Shown piece after piece: positions 35,602 through 45,536 of a stretch of 64,000 bases of DNA (position 1 is its first letter; each line of letters starts with the position of its first letter). The stretch covers positions 1 through 64,000 of the forward strand of contig NZ_LHZV01000059.1 of assembly GCF_001581005.1 (NCBI RefSeq). Reading direction: 5' to 3'. The notes under the pieces are model-generated. The model was not told the DNA's origin, did no database searches, and was given only the letters and a program-made list of their open reading frames with translations. A program made the translations under genes and the position numbers. The stretch comes from Acetobacter orleanensis (lineage in GTDB: Bacteria; Pseudomonadota; Alphaproteobacteria; Acetobacterales; Acetobacteraceae).

Positions 35602-38037
35602 TTAGGGAATGGCATTAAGCGCCATCATCTTCCAGCCAGCGGACGTGTAAACAGCAGGAGTGTCATCATCGGCATCATAGACTGTTGTGCCAATGGGTAG
35701 GCCGCTCATGGCTTTAATCGCCACGCGGGAAAATGTGGGCAGGCGAACACCACCAGCCGGTGTCAGCGCGCCGCTCAGATTTTCATTCCCTGCCGTATCT
35801 AGGAGACGTAAAGCGGTGCTGCCGTTGGCGTCCCGCAGGCCGTTGGCGGTATAACCTGTTGTGATCACACCTGTGGGCTCCCACGCTATAGCTTGCCCGC
35901 TCCCCAACCTGAACGCCTGTGGTGTGCTCAGCCCAGACAGATTGACACCTATGGCCGCCGTTCCGGTAAGTGTCACTGCGCTGGCGGAGGTGTTGTTTAC
36001 GTTCGTGGTCATACCGCTATTCAGACTGCTGCCTGTCAGGGTTTCGTTTCCGCCCTGGTCCAGCGTACGCAAGACCGTTCCACCCCAAGCATCCTGCAAT
36101 TTACTATTTGCAAAACTGGTCTTTACAGTTCCTGTCTGCTCCCACGACACATTTTGCCCACCCGCCAGACGCAGCGCGTCTGGTGCGGTAAGGCCCGTGG
36201 TATCCAACCCGATGGCAGCAGTACCCTGCGCCACAAAAGCGCCTGCCGTGGGCTGGGTGAGGCTGACAATCGTTTGGCTATTATGAATAGCGCCCGGAAT
36301 AGTCTCATTCCCCTGTGTGTCCAGCGTACGCGCTACGCCTGCGGCAACCTGATCTATCAGTTGTCCATTGGTAAAGCGCGTTTGCACAACAGCAGTTGGC
36401 TCCCATGACAGAGCCTGCCCCGCACCCAGCCGCATAGCCTCCGGCGTGTTCAGGTTTGCCAGATTCAGGCCTATGAGCGCCTGCCCGCCAAGGGTCCAAG
36501 CAATCCCACTGCCGGGGTTGGCGATTGCGGTTGTGATATCTCCATTCATCCCCACCGAAAAAAGTGGTGTGGTGTCATACCAGTAGCGGAGGGTATAAGC
36601 TGCGGAATCAAACTGAAAATGCGGCTTGTGATCATCGCTAAACGCAAGATTTCGATTTGCGCCGATATTCAGCACCGGGGCATTATTAACGGGTGTGCTA
36701 CGTGAGAGATCAATACCCGCTGTGTCAAACCGACCGGCTGCGTCAAGCATGATGCCATAAGTGCTGGTGCTGTCATTATTGCCTAGCGCAATACCCTTAC
36801 CGATACGACCCGGCGTTCCGCTGCTGCTCGCCCCGGCAATCTGGAGTTGGAGGCCAATGCGCCAGTTATTGGGATCATCCGCATTGGCATAGACATCAAT
36901 CTCCCGCCCGACCAGACTACCAGCAATGTTGGAAGGCTGGCCGGTGTCATCACGGGTTTCATCATAACCAGCCCAGATCTGGGACCGAGAGCCCTTGCCG
37001 TCCGCCAGCGCATTGGCGGGCCGTTGGGCCATACTGGCCTGCGCCACATGCTGGCCGCTACCAAAGGCCGCGCTGTTCAGCACGGTGGAATGACACCAGA
37101 CATAATCATTCAGCGCCGCCCCGACGGAGGGAATGGTGCAGTTCCCTTTTTCCAGATTCATCACAAAGCCTGTGGTGCCACCGGAATGGGTAATGTCCAG
37201 ATCCTTGCGCAGCACGGGCGGCATGTCCGCCGCGGTCTGGCCTCGGGCAAAATATTTTCCGCCTTCCAGCGTACTTTCCAGCACGTCCGTGCCCAAACTG
37301 GTCAGCGGACCGCCATCAGCCTGCATGGTACCGTTAGCCTGCCACAAATTGGGCGCGTTACCCGTGGGCGGAGCCGTAAGAGCAAGTTTGCCTGCGGGAA
37401 GCCGAATGACTGCCCCGGACGAAGCCGCATTTTTAGCCGCCTGAAGGGCAGCGGTATCATCCGTTTTGCCGTCCAGCGCTAAACCGAAATCCTTCGCGTT
37501 CAACAGATCCGCAAACCGGGCGGCCAATGGTCTGCCCACCGCCCCTTGCGCACCAATTTTTGCTGTCGCGGTAGACAGATCGCCAGAAACCGGCGCGGTT
37601 ACTGCACCGTTTGCGTCCAGAGCTGCCACACCATTGGGAGCCCCTTTGTCTGACTGCTGCACGCTGCCATCCGCCATGGCACCAATTTGCCCGATAGTGG
37701 CGTTCTGCCACAGAGCGGGCACGCCTGTTGCGGCATCCAACCCACCCGGTGGGTGCGTAGGCAGATAAGGCGGACTGCTGCTGGCCAGAGAGGAAACCGC
37801 CAGTAAGCTGCGCAGACGCACAGGTGGCGTGGCGATACCCTTTGGTGTGTTAAGGGCTTCCGTAGAAAACGAAGAAACCGTTGGATCAGTTTTGGAAAAA
37901 TGCTGAGGCTGCCAGACGGACTGGTATTCCGGTAGCATATGGTTGGGCCGCGCTGATGCCGCAACCCCGACACCAACCAGAAGAGCGATACCCGAACACA
38001 GGCTGAGCAAAAAACGTATCTTTAGAAGAGTGCTCAT
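35602..38037 (-). CDS. Phage tail fibre/spike-type protein with signal-like N-terminus and three internal repeats
   Basis: About 811 residues. The N-terminus MSTLLKIRFLLSLCSGIALL followed by VGVGVAASA looks like a signal peptide or membrane segment, unusual for a phage fibre. A middle part around 165-200 (LLNAKDFGLALDGKTDDTAALQAA) is the pectate-lyase-like tailspike start motif. The C-terminal region carries three ~86-residue repeats (see repeat entry) and a short end domain. It probably binds the host surface. The ATG overlaps the previous gene stop. It is the last gene of the cluster on the left. Confidence 0.7.
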   Translation of the reverse strand: MSTLLKIRFLLSLCSGIALLVGVGVAASARPNHMLPEYQSVWQPQHFSKTDPTVSSFSTEALNTPKGIATPPVRLRSLLAVSSLASSSPPYLPTHPPGGLDAATGVPALWQNATIGQIGAMADGSVQQSDKGAPNGVAALDANGAVTAPVSGDLSTATAKIGAQGAVGRPLAARFADLLNAKDFGLALDGKTDDTAALQAAKNAASSGAVIRLPAGKLALTAPPTGNAPNLWQANGTMQADGGPLTSLGTDVLESTLEGGKYFARGQTAADMPPVLRKDLDITHSGGTTGFVMNLEKGNCTIPSVGAALNDYVWCHSTVLNSAAFGSGQHVAQASMAQRPANALADGKGSRSQIWAGYDETRDDTGQPSNIAGSLVGREIDVYANADDPNNWRIGLQLQIAGASSSGTPGRIGKGIALGNNDSTSTYGIMLDAAGRFDTAGIDLSRSTPVNNAPVLNIGANRNLAFSDDHKPHFQFDSAAYTLRYWYDTTPLFSVGMNGDITTAIANPGSGIAWTLGGQALIGLNLANLNTPEAMRLGAGQALSWEPTAVVQTRFTNGQLIDQVAAGVARTLDTQGNETIPGAIHNSQTIVSLTQPTAGAFVAQGTAAIGLDTTGLTAPDALRLAGGQNVSWEQTGTVKTSFANSKLQDAWGGTVLRTLDQGGNETLTGSSLNSGMTTNVNNTSASAVTLTGTAAIGVNLSGLSTPQAFRLGSGQAIAWEPTGVITTGYTANGLRDANGSTALRLLDTAGNENLSGALTPAGGVRLPTFSRVAIKAMSGLPIGTTVYDADDDTPAVYTSAGWKMMALNAIP
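35800..36500 (-). repeat. Three tandem ~260-base repeats in the tail fibre gene
   Basis: Each unit encodes a segment like TPEAMRLGAGQALSWEP, APDALRLAGGQNVSWEQ or TPQAFRLGSGQAIAWEP, followed by TLDxxGNE. The conserved starts lie near 36,395-36,480, 36,135-36,220 and 35,875-35,955. Units have diverged, so they are old duplications. Confidence 0.75.
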
Positions 38038-38600
38038 GAAGACGTGCCTTGTGAAATACAGAGATAACCGCCATTGTTCCACCATACGCCCCGCATCTCG
38101 GGATCTGTGGTGGGAAGGTCCATGGCCATCAGTACATGGCCGTTTTGAACACCCAGACAGTCCAGCCCGCCGAGCACCAGATGACCATCTGCCGAGAGCG
38201 TGGCGAGGCCGTTTGGAATCCCCTTCTGCTCGGCAATGACGGCTGTGGCGGCGCCGGCAGCCTGAGAGAATGCTGTCTGCGCCTGTGTTGCGGCATCCTG
38301 CGCCTGCGTGACGAGTGTAGAGACAGTGCTGTTTACCTGCCCGCTTTGGGCATCCACATACGCCTTGTTTACCAGATGAGCGGCATCGGTTGGTACAAGG
38401 GCGCAACTCAGCAACCCTGATAGACTATCGCCTGTTTTAGAAACTGCGCCAGCCCAAATGGCAGACTGTGGCACAAACTGCCCTTGCCCGTTGAAAATAC
38501 CAAAAACAAGATCAGCGGGTGCAGGCTGCGGCTGTACCGGCAACGCCGAAAGCGGCATACCACTGGGTGTGGATGCCGTGGAACTTGATGACCCTGACAT
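38034..38600 (-). CDS. Phage tail fibre-associated protein
   Basis: 188 residues, start ATG at 38598-38600. It has a fibre-like composition: LLSCALVPTDAAHLVNKAYVD is the 'VNKxYVD' segment common in tail fibres, then a coiled-coil-like Ala/Gln stretch, and a C-terminal WWNNGGYLCIS end. Exact role (fibre shaft or connector) unknown. The stop overlaps the next gene start by four bases. Confidence 0.6.
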   Translation of the reverse strand: MSGSSSSTASTPSGMPLSALPVQPQPAPADLVFGIFNGQGQFVPQSAIWAGAVSKTGDSLSGLLSCALVPTDAAHLVNKAYVDAQSGQVNSTVSTLVTQAQDAATQAQTAFSQAAGAATAVIAEQKGIPNGLATLSADGHLVLGGLDCLGVQNGHVLMAMDLPTTDPEMRGVWWNNGGYLCISQGTSS

Positions 38601-38611
38601 GGGTTCTCCCG

Positions 38612-39139
38612 TTACGCGATAAGATAGGGGGTTCCGGACGGGCCGGTGAGAATTGCGCCACCCGGCAGTGCGATGGCGTTGGGCGGCACAGGTGTACCAT
38701 CTGCCAGACACGGCACTGGTTGAGGCTCGGCGGCCGGTGCTTCCGCCAAAATGGCCACAGCGATGGGCTGCACAAGACTACGCCCCTGCTGGGTGGTAAC
38801 AGCCACCCGCACCTGCTGGACCGTGCCGGGCACACCGCCGCCGAGAAAAACACATGCCATGCCGTGCAGAAGTGTTGTCCACACCACGGTAAGATCGGTT
38901 GAAGTGCCGGTAGCCGTTAAAACATCCGCTTGAACAGACGCCAGATAATCTCCTGTTCCACAAAGCCAGCTTTGTGGATCAAGCGTGAAATCCAGATTAT
39001 CGCCACTGGCCTTGGGAGCCCATGCCAGACAGACCTCTTCCGCCACCAGTCCACGCAGACGCAAGCCCGGTGGGCGCGTGAGCGGAATAGTGCGTGCGGC
39101 AGCGGGCTGCCAATTGGGAGACGGCAGAGGCGCTGTCAT
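38612..39139 (-). CDS. Phage-cluster protein of unknown function
   Basis: 175 residues; the ATG at 39137-39139 overlaps the fibre-assembly-like gene. A beta-rich domain (LDFTLDPQSWLCGTGDYL) and a C-terminal VPPNAIALPGGAILTGPSG segment are seen. No family is recognised; the location suggests a fibre or baseplate accessory. Confidence 0.5.
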   Translation of the reverse strand: MTAPLPSPNWQPAAARTIPLTRPPGLRLRGLVAEEVCLAWAPKASGDNLDFTLDPQSWLCGTGDYLASVQADVLTATGTSTDLTVVWTTLLHGMACVFLGGGVPGTVQQVRVAVTTQQGRSLVQPIAVAILAEAPAAEPQPVPCLADGTPVPPNAIALPGGAILTGPSGTPYLIA

Positions 39140-39564
39140 GCTGGAGCCTCCGGCAATGTTGTGCTGCTGGTATCCTGTCCATCTGCAAGAGCTCGCAGGG
39201 CTTTGAGGTATGTCACCCATGCTTCGGGCGTAGGATCATTCAACACGCCATACTCCGCCCAGACTGTCTGACGCGCAGCGATGAGCGCCGTCTTGGCCTG
39301 TGCCGACAGGGACAGGGGCCGGAGGGGAGGCAGATAATCCACAATATTTCCATCCTGCACACCCCGGCCTGTAGGCAGGCGGAAACGGGTTGTATCGGCC
39401 CAATCTTCCGCACTGACAGCAATCAGGCTGGCTACGGGCGGCACGGTGGCGAGGCTGCCCATGCTCCATGTGTCATACCAGCCTGTTACGGCCGTGGGTT
39501 GGGGGTCTGTTGGGTTAAAAGCCGCATAATAACGGGCAGGATAAGCTGTTTTTGTGTCTATCAT
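39136..39564 (-). CDS. Phage tail fibre assembly-like protein
   Basis: 142 residues. A PARYYAAFNPTDPQPT start, aromatic pairs (WYDTW) and a C-terminal helix (AWVTYLKALRALADGQ) resemble tail-fibre assembly chaperones, which often follow the fibre gene as here. The assignment rests mainly on position. Confidence 0.55.
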   Translation of the reverse strand: MIDTKTAYPARYYAAFNPTDPQPTAVTGWYDTWSMGSLATVPPVASLIAVSAEDWADTTRFRLPTGRGVQDGNIVDYLPPLRPLSLSAQAKTALIAARQTVWAEYGVLNDPTPEAWVTYLKALRALADGQDTSSTTLPEAPA

Positions 39565-40637
39565 TACTTTGGCCCGATTGCGATGATTGACACGGTTTTG
39601 TTGTGATCACCGCTTGTAGAAGGAATATTGATGGCAAACTGCGTGCTGGACCAGTTATAAGTCCACACATCCATATCCCCGTCCTGACTGGTGTTGGCGA
39701 GAACCGCCACAGGAATACCGGAAAAAGCAACCGGAAAAGTCACATAATTTGTTCCACCAGCGGAGTTTTGGACATTTGGCACAGTAAAGGCCTGAATACG
39801 GTGCCCATATGCAAGATTGATAACGCGGCTGTCTTCTGTTCCGAAATCATTATTATACGTGCTGGAAGCAACATAATTTTTCAGATCAGACGCGTGGGCA
39901 ACTCCTTGCAGGTCGGAGGTATACGCAACGTCTCCGAACTGGCTGTCATGAATACGTGTATTCTGGCCCCATCCAACAAAACGCCATGATCCATCAGAAA
40001 ATTGTAGAGACATTAGGGCGCTGAACGTTGTGCCCACTTTTTCCTGAAGGCCGACATAAAACTTTCCACCCCGCCCCTCCGCTATGGAACCAAAGGTTGG
40101 ATAGTTGATGAAGTCACCGGTCTGCGGGTTAGTAGGACTAGCCTGCGCGATAATTCCGCCAAAGCCTTCCTGCACCAGTTGCCCCGACACATTCAGCCAC
40201 GACACTGTGCCACCTGAAAGAGGCAAATAGCCTGAAAACAGATTTTGCCAGCGTGCCCCGGCCGCACCGGGAGGAGAGACGTTATCGTCCGCCGTGGAAA
40301 CCCAGAATGTACCGGGTGTAGAACCTGCCACAACGGCACCGGCAGGGTAGCCACCAATGGCCTGCGCAAACCCAGCATCAAACATCCCCCAGCATCCAGC
40401 CTGATAGGCCTGAAGAATTTTTGAAATGAGATTAAGCAAACCATTCATGTCCTGCCCGCGCGGCGGCACCCCCCCTGCGGAACGCGCTATGAAGGTTTCC
40501 GGTGGAAAACCTAGCGCGAGCGAGACTGTGCCATCTCCCGTACTGGCCTGTGTGGCAGGGATTGCTGAAACATCACTGGCGGCGGCATTCTGTGCGATGG
40601 GCACCGCAAAACGCTGTGGAAAATCAGACTGCTTCAT
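39564..40637 (-). CDS. Phage tail fibre protein
   Basis: 357 residues. FPQRFAVPIAQNA and QDMNGLLNLISKILQAYQAG at the N-terminus (about 1-75) are typical of fibres that attach to the baseplate. The C-terminal part (NYVTFPVAFSGIPVAVLANT) resembles the gp53-like fibre tip domain. It overlaps the DUF2612 gene by four bases and is followed by the assembly-like gene. Confidence 0.75.
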   Translation of the reverse strand: MKQSDFPQRFAVPIAQNAAASDVSAIPATQASTGDGTVSLALGFPPETFIARSAGGVPPRGQDMNGLLNLISKILQAYQAGCWGMFDAGFAQAIGGYPAGAVVAGSTPGTFWVSTADDNVSPPGAAGARWQNLFSGYLPLSGGTVSWLNVSGQLVQEGFGGIIAQASPTNPQTGDFINYPTFGSIAEGRGGKFYVGLQEKVGTTFSALMSLQFSDGSWRFVGWGQNTRIHDSQFGDVAYTSDLQGVAHASDLKNYVASSTYNNDFGTEDSRVINLAYGHRIQAFTVPNVQNSAGGTNYVTFPVAFSGIPVAVLANTSQDGDMDVWTYNWSSTQFAINIPSTSGDHNKTVSIIAIGPK

Positions 40638-41209
40638 GCTTGCCCCCTAATGGCATAAGAGACGGCGACACCGGCAGGACGTGGCAGGACGCCGCTGCTT
40701 TGAATGATGGAAGCCTGCACATCTGTCGGGATAAAATTGAAAACATAGGTCATGCTCATATCTCCGTGGTCCTCCACCCATGCATCGCCCTGCCCCACAA
40801 ACAACGCCAACAAAATGGCATTCAGGCTGAGAACGGACCCATCCGTGATATTAGCCATAGCCTTGGCATAAATGAGTTGCCGGAACCCTTCATCCGACAG
40901 GCTCACATTACTACTGGTGGCAGTCCCTTTGTACCATGCCGCTGTGTTAAATCCTTGCTCGGTAAGGTCTGCTGCTTCTGCAAAACCGATAAAATTTTCA
41001 GAAGAAATTGTGAGCACGCGTTGCACGCCCACAATCCGCCCCCATACGTCCAACCCGTAGCCTTGCGCGGTGACGATATTCCATATCCTGTCATACCACT
41101 GGTCAATAAGCGCTGCTGGATCAAGCGCCTGATTCCACGCGGCGATGATGTTGTTGAGGCTAGGAGCACAGGCATATTGCGAGAGGATGGTTTTCTGTAC
41201 ATCCTGCAT
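40634..41209 (-). CDS. DUF2612-type phage tail/baseplate protein
   Basis: 191 residues. AWNQALDPAALIDQWYDRIWNI and TAQGYGLDVWGRIVGVQR are strong DUF2612 features; these proteins sit at the baseplate wedge, next to gpJ, as gpI/gp48 analogues. Start and J stop overlap as TAATG. It is conserved in contractile-tail phages of proteobacteria. Confidence 0.75.
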   Translation of the reverse strand: MQDVQKTILSQYACAPSLNNIIAAWNQALDPAALIDQWYDRIWNIVTAQGYGLDVWGRIVGVQRVLTISSENFIGFAEAADLTEQGFNTAAWYKGTATSSNVSLSDEGFRQLIYAKAMANITDGSVLSLNAILLALFVGQGDAWVEDHGDMSMTYVFNFIPTDVQASIIQSSGVLPRPAGVAVSYAIRGQA

Positions 41210-42468
41210 TACACCTGCTCCACAGCAATGGTGCTACTGTCCAGTGTCGGGATCTGGTCTGCCTGTATCTGCACAGTAAAGCCGGTGGGGTTTACGCCGG
41301 TGCCCACTGTAATTTCCGTAATCTGCACCCAAGGCCCAAGTGCTGCCACGGCGGCATAAAACCGACTGGCGTAGATTGTGCCGCCAATACGGACGCGTGT
41401 ACCGCCATCATCTCCCAGAAAAGCAGACTGGATAGCCGCCTGAATATCTGTTGTCACGGTGGACGGCACCGCAGCGGAAGACGCAATACACACGGTAACA
41501 TAAACCGGCGTGGCAACAGGCCTTTGAAAACTGACCGTATAGCTTGGCGGTGTGCCATATGTACCGGCAGGGTCCGTCACCGTAACGGTCGTGCTGCCGT
41601 TATATGCGCAGCCGGGTGGCTTTTTACGCAGGATGGCCAGTGCAATATCCGCATCCGCTCCGCCATTGGCACAGACATACAGGCTATGCGGAGCGAGTGT
41701 TACGCCACCGACTGTCACGCTCGCAGTAGTGCTATTGTCCATAACATATGCGTCCGTCACGCCAGAGACAGCCTGCACAGAAGCGGAAATAGCATCCAGA
41801 GGGCCAATAGCGTTCAGGGCAACGGATGTTTTACGCCGTGCCTCAAACGCTGTTCGACTCTCCACCGCACGACCTGTGACCCCCGCTATGGGGTTGTTAA
41901 CCGCACTCCATCCTGCAACGGATTGACTAATGGTGACACTACCTGAAGGACAGACAACCTCCCCGACGCTGGTACAGGTAAAACTGCCTTGCACGGTGCC
42001 GGTAGCATCCAGTGTAAGGACGGTATCCGCCGTATAGCTGTTGCCGGACTGATCTGTAATGAGGGCACCTTGCGGAATGACCGTTCCCGCCGCCCCGGTG
42101 CAGACGCAAGTCACAGTGGTGCGTGTTGCTGGCAGGCGGGACATAAAATAAAGCCGCCCAATAGCATCCTGCATCCGGCCTTGCGCGCGCGCAGGATCTA
42201 CACCGTTGGCAAGGGCCAGAAATTGATCATACGTATCCCCCAGAATAGCCGTGAGCGACATGGCAAGCTGGCCCTGCGGGGTGGAAAGGTCGGTATTTAG
42301 GGTATTGCCAAAAGCGGCGTTGATGTCGGCAAGAACGCCGGTGAGCATGTCTGCTTCCTCCGGCATGATAAAGCCTGTGGCATTCAGTATCGGAGCCGGG
42401 ACGGAGGTGGTGCCCATAGAGGATACGCCTGTGATGGAATTAGAGGCTGACAACTGTGCGGCTCCCAT
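41209..42468 (-). CDS. Baseplate assembly protein J (gp47-like)
   Basis: 419 residues. The baseplate_J domain has GFIMPEEADMLTGVLADINAAF at the start, GRLYFMSRLPATRTTVTCVC with Gly-rich beta, then VSGVTDAYVMDNSTTASVTVGG and a C-terminal beta domain. It forms wedge units of a contractile baseplate. The ATG at 42468 overlaps the W-like gene by 29 bases; an alternative ATG is at 42417. Confidence 0.85.
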   Translation of the reverse strand: MGAAQLSASNSITGVSSMGTTSVPAPILNATGFIMPEEADMLTGVLADINAAFGNTLNTDLSTPQGQLAMSLTAILGDTYDQFLALANGVDPARAQGRMQDAIGRLYFMSRLPATRTTVTCVCTGAAGTVIPQGALITDQSGNSYTADTVLTLDATGTVQGSFTCTSVGEVVCPSGSVTISQSVAGWSAVNNPIAGVTGRAVESRTAFEARRKTSVALNAIGPLDAISASVQAVSGVTDAYVMDNSTTASVTVGGVTLAPHSLYVCANGGADADIALAILRKKPPGCAYNGSTTVTVTDPAGTYGTPPSYTVSFQRPVATPVYVTVCIASSAAVPSTVTTDIQAAIQSAFLGDDGGTRVRIGGTIYASRFYAAVAALGPWVQITEITVGTGVNPTGFTVQIQADQIPTLDSSTIAVEQV

Positions 42469-42793
42469 CGGTAAGAGTAAGCTGGATCACGCCGGACAAG
42501 CGGCGGGCGGGACTGAGGCCAGTAAGAACACATACGGCTTGTGCGACGCCCTCTACGCTCAAGGCTATTTGCTCCACATCCGCCCTAAACAAGGCGGCGG
42601 ACTGGGTGCGCCCCAGAATATTGGTGAGGTAAGGCAGCCCGAGCGCCGTGTTGTACCAACATTCCCCCAGAAACACGCGCACCGCACAAGCAACGTTCTG
42701 TGCGACGGCATAAGGGGCTGAGGCGACAGCAATGTTGCCTCCGGCATCGACCACCAAATCCCACGTTGATCTGTCGAGAAGCAGGGTTTGCAT
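42440..42793 (-). CDS. Baseplate wedge protein, gpW/gp25-like
   Basis: 117 residues from the ATG at 42791-42793. WDLVVDAGGNIAVASAPYAVAQNVACAVRVFLGECWYNT followed by LGLPYLTNILG are typical of gp25-like wedge proteins. It is the first gene to the left of the inserted catalase, so its promoter must lie in the 42794-43180 gap or read through the catalase region. Confidence 0.75.
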   Translation of the reverse strand: MQTLLLDRSTWDLVVDAGGNIAVASAPYAVAQNVACAVRVFLGECWYNTALGLPYLTNILGRTQSAALFRADVEQIALSVEGVAQAVCVLTGLSPARRLSGVIQLTLTDGSRTVVSL

Positions 42794-43180
42794 CTGGAGG
42801 ACTCTTTTGCGTGTGAAGGGAGGAATATGAGCACCGTCATCAAAGAGCGGCGCGTACGTTGGCACTACGGAGGATGAGGCCCAGCATGTACGAACGCTAG
42901 GAATGACCACGCGCATACGCAACCAGCATATTAACGACAAAAGTGAATAGGCGTTATCCGGAAGCAGCCCGGAAGATCAGGCAACTTTGCCTTTCTGGTG
43001 GCGTTGAGCACACAGATACGCGACGGCGTGGGTTTTGAAGGCTACTGTCCAGCCCTACATTCTGCACGTCCTGTGAGGTGTGGTCGTGTTAAGGCTGGAG
43101 GTCACCACAGAAGCATCTGCTGCGGACCATATCTTGACAGTGCCGTCGTTTTTGATTTCAGAAGGCAGAGGGACAGCACC
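42794..43180. other. Junction between baseplate W gene and inserted catalase
   Basis: 387 bases without a clear gene. The leftward frame of the W gene stays open to about 42940 but has no phage-like similarity. TTGACA at 43134-43139 could be a -35 box of katE, but no -10 box sits at the right distance. A small hairpin (AGGCAACTTTGCCT at about 42980-42993) marks the region. I see no target-site duplication. Confidence 0.45.
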
Positions 43181-45304
43181 ATGAACGCCAAATCAGCCCA
43201 TACTGACCACACCACTGTAAAGCTGGGGAACGAAACCGTGCAGCGCGGGGCGGGAGGGGAAACCCATCAAACAGCCGGGGGTGACGTGCCTACCCTGACA
43301 ACCCAGCAGGGCGTACCTGTTTCTGACAACCAGAACACCTTGAAGGCCGGTGTACGCGGCCCGAGCTTGATGGAAGATTTCCATTTTCGGGAAAAGATTT
43401 TTCATTTTGACCATGAACGTATCCCCGAACGGGTGGTGCATGCCCGTGGCTATGGTGCTCATGGCTTTTTTGAACTGACCCACTCACTGTCCAATATTAC
43501 CAGCGCAGATGTGTTGCAGCGTGAAGGTGAGCGCGTTCCGGCTTTCGTGCGTTTTTCTACCGTGACGGGCAGCAAAGGTTCCACCGATCTTGCACGTGAC
43601 GCGCGGGGATTTGCCGTCAAACTCTATACCAAGGAAGGCAACTGGGACATTGTTGGGAACAATATTCCGGTATTTTTCATTCAAGACGCCGTGAAATTTC
43701 CCGATATGGTGCATGCGGTAAAAGAAGAACCAGATCGGGCTTTTCCGCAGGCACAGTCCGCGCATGATAATTTCTGGGATTTTATCTCTCTCACCCCGGA
43801 AAGCATGAATATGATCATGTGGGTGATGTCTGACCGAGGCATTCCTCGCTCTTTCCGCTTTATGGAAGGGTTTGGGGTACATACTTTCCGTTTTGTGAAC
43901 AAAGCGGGGCAGTCCACCTACGCCAAGTTCCACTGGAAGCCCAAGATGGGTTTGCAATCTGTTGTTTGGAATGAGGCGGTCAAGATCAGCGGGGCAGATC
44001 CAGATTTTCATCGTCGGGATTTGTGGAATGCTATTCAGTCCGGGGAATTCCCGGAATGGGAACTGGGTGTTCAGCTTTTTGACGATGAGTTTGCGGATAA
44101 ATTTGACTTTGATATTCTGGATGCGACCAAGCTAATTCCAGAAGAAATTTTGCCGGTGCAACCCGTGGGCCGTCTAGTTCTGGACCGCATGGTAGATAAC
44201 TTCTTTGCCGAAACCGAGCAGGTGGCTTTCTGCACGCAGAATATTGTACCGGGCGTGGATTTTACCAATGACCCGCTTTTGCAGGGCCGGAACTTCTCTT
44301 ATCTGGATACGCAGCTTAAGCGACTAGGTGGGCCCAACTTTACACATATCCCAATTAACGCACCGAAATGCCCGTTCCATACGCTACAACAGGATGGACA
44401 TATGGCGATGCACAACCCGAAAGGGCGTGCGAATTATGAGCCGAACTCATGGGGTGGAGAAGCCGGTGGCCCGCGTGAAAATCCGCAGAAAGGATACAAG
44501 ACATTCCCGTCTGAGGTCAGCGGTGTAAAGGAGCGGGTGCGTTCCGAGAAGTTTGCCGACCATTACAGCCAAGCTCGTCAGTTTTACAAAAGCCAGACCG
44601 ACGTAGAGCAGACGCATGTTCAAATGGCCATCACCTTTGAACTCAGCAAGGTGGAAACACCAGCGATCCGAGGCCGCGTGGTCTCACACCTGCTAAATAT
44701 TGATAAGGATCTCGCCAAGGCCGTAGCGGATGGTTTGGGTCTGGAGAAGATGCCCGAAGCTGCTCCACCCGCCCGCGCTGTTCTGGACCTGCCGCCGTCC
44801 CCTGCGCTGAGCATTCTGAAGAATGGTCCAAAAAGCTTTGCGGGCCGCAAGATTGGGGTTCTGGCGACCAATGGTGCGGACGGCGCTTTACTTGAAGCCC
44901 TGCAGACAACCGCAAAGGCTGAAGGAGCGGAAGTGGAAATTATCGCGCCACAGATCGGCGGGATCAAGACCGCTGACGGCAAGCATATCGCTGCCGCACA
45001 ACGCGTACCGGGTGGACCGTCCGTTTTGTTTGACGCAGTAGTTCTGCTCCCCTCAGCAGAGGGTGCAAAGCAGCTTGCACAGGATGCCGACGCACGGGAT
45101 TTTGTGACAGATGCCTACGCTCATGCAAAATTTATTGGCTATGTTCCCGCAGCACTTCCTCTGCTGAAACGCACCGGAGTGGTGGACGATGCCGTGGATG
45201 ACGGTGTCATTCCACTGAAAGCCGCGAAGGATGCAGAAGAGTTTATAAAATCCTGCCGTGCCCTGCGTTTCTGGCAGCGTGAGGCTGGGGTGCACGCTGT
45301 TTGA
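43181..45304 (+). CDS. katE: Monofunctional large-subunit catalase, HPII type
   Basis: 707 residues. Catalytic His87 is in [12 protein letters not shown]; the distal Asn lies in [18 protein letters not shown]; the proximal heme Tyr is in [14 protein letters not shown]-terminal flavodoxin/class I GATase-like domain (about 570-700, [14 protein letters not shown]) defines the clade II, HPII-like catalases. It breaks down H2O2. The ATG at 43181 follows AGAGGGAC. It is on the plus strand, inserted in the leftward phage baseplate operon between the spike and W genes. Confidence 0.93.
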   Translation: MNAKSAHTDHTTVKLGNETVQRGAGGETHQTAGGDVPTLTTQQGVPVSDNQNTLKAGVRGPSLMEDFHFREKIFHFDHERIPERVVHARGYGAHGFFELTHSLSNITSADVLQREGERVPAFVRFSTVTGSKGSTDLARDARGFAVKLYTKEGNWDIVGNNIPVFFIQDAVKFPDMVHAVKEEPDRAFPQAQSAHDNFWDFISLTPESMNMIMWVMSDRGIPRSFRFMEGFGVHTFRFVNKAGQSTYAKFHWKPKMGLQSVVWNEAVKISGADPDFHRRDLWNAIQSGEFPEWELGVQLFDDEFADKFDFDILDATKLIPEEILPVQPVGRLVLDRMVDNFFAETEQVAFCTQNIVPGVDFTNDPLLQGRNFSYLDTQLKRLGGPNFTHIPINAPKCPFHTLQQDGHMAMHNPKGRANYEPNSWGGEAGGPRENPQKGYKTFPSEVSGVKERVRSEKFADHYSQARQFYKSQTDVEQTHVQMAITFELSKVETPAIRGRVVSHLLNIDKDLAKAVADGLGLEKMPEAAPPARAVLDLPPSPALSILKNGPKSFAGRKIGVLATNGADGALLEALQTTAKAEGAEVEIIAPQIGGIKTADGKHIAAAQRVPGGPSVLFDAVVLLPSAEGAKQLAQDADARDFVTDAYAHAKFIGYVPAALPLLKRTGVVDDAVDDGVIPLKAAKDAEEFIKSCRALRFWQREAGVHAV

Positions 45305-45536
45305 GAGAGACGTATGAGACCGTTACCGTTTATATGCGTGCCAATCTAATCACGAAGCTGCCGGGCGCCATAACAGCATCCGGCAGTGGGACGTTGGCAG
45401 ACGTGACTTATGGATTGCGCTGGTCAATGTGCATTAACAGCCAACGCGCGTTAAACATAAGAAGAAACGCAACGATGGTTTAAATCTGTGGTCGCGTTTT
45501 TCTTTTATAAATCTGCATATGCCGATACCGTGCCGT

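Noticed and set aside
43134-43162. TTGACA as katE -35 box
   Set aside because: No acceptable -10 box at 15-19 bases, so it is not listed as a promoter.
45300-45536. Small rightward frame and weak hairpin after katE
   Set aside because: The frame of about 60 residues has no recognisable features; the AGAAACGC/GCGTTTTTCT pair at about 45,465-45,507 is too imperfect to call a terminator.
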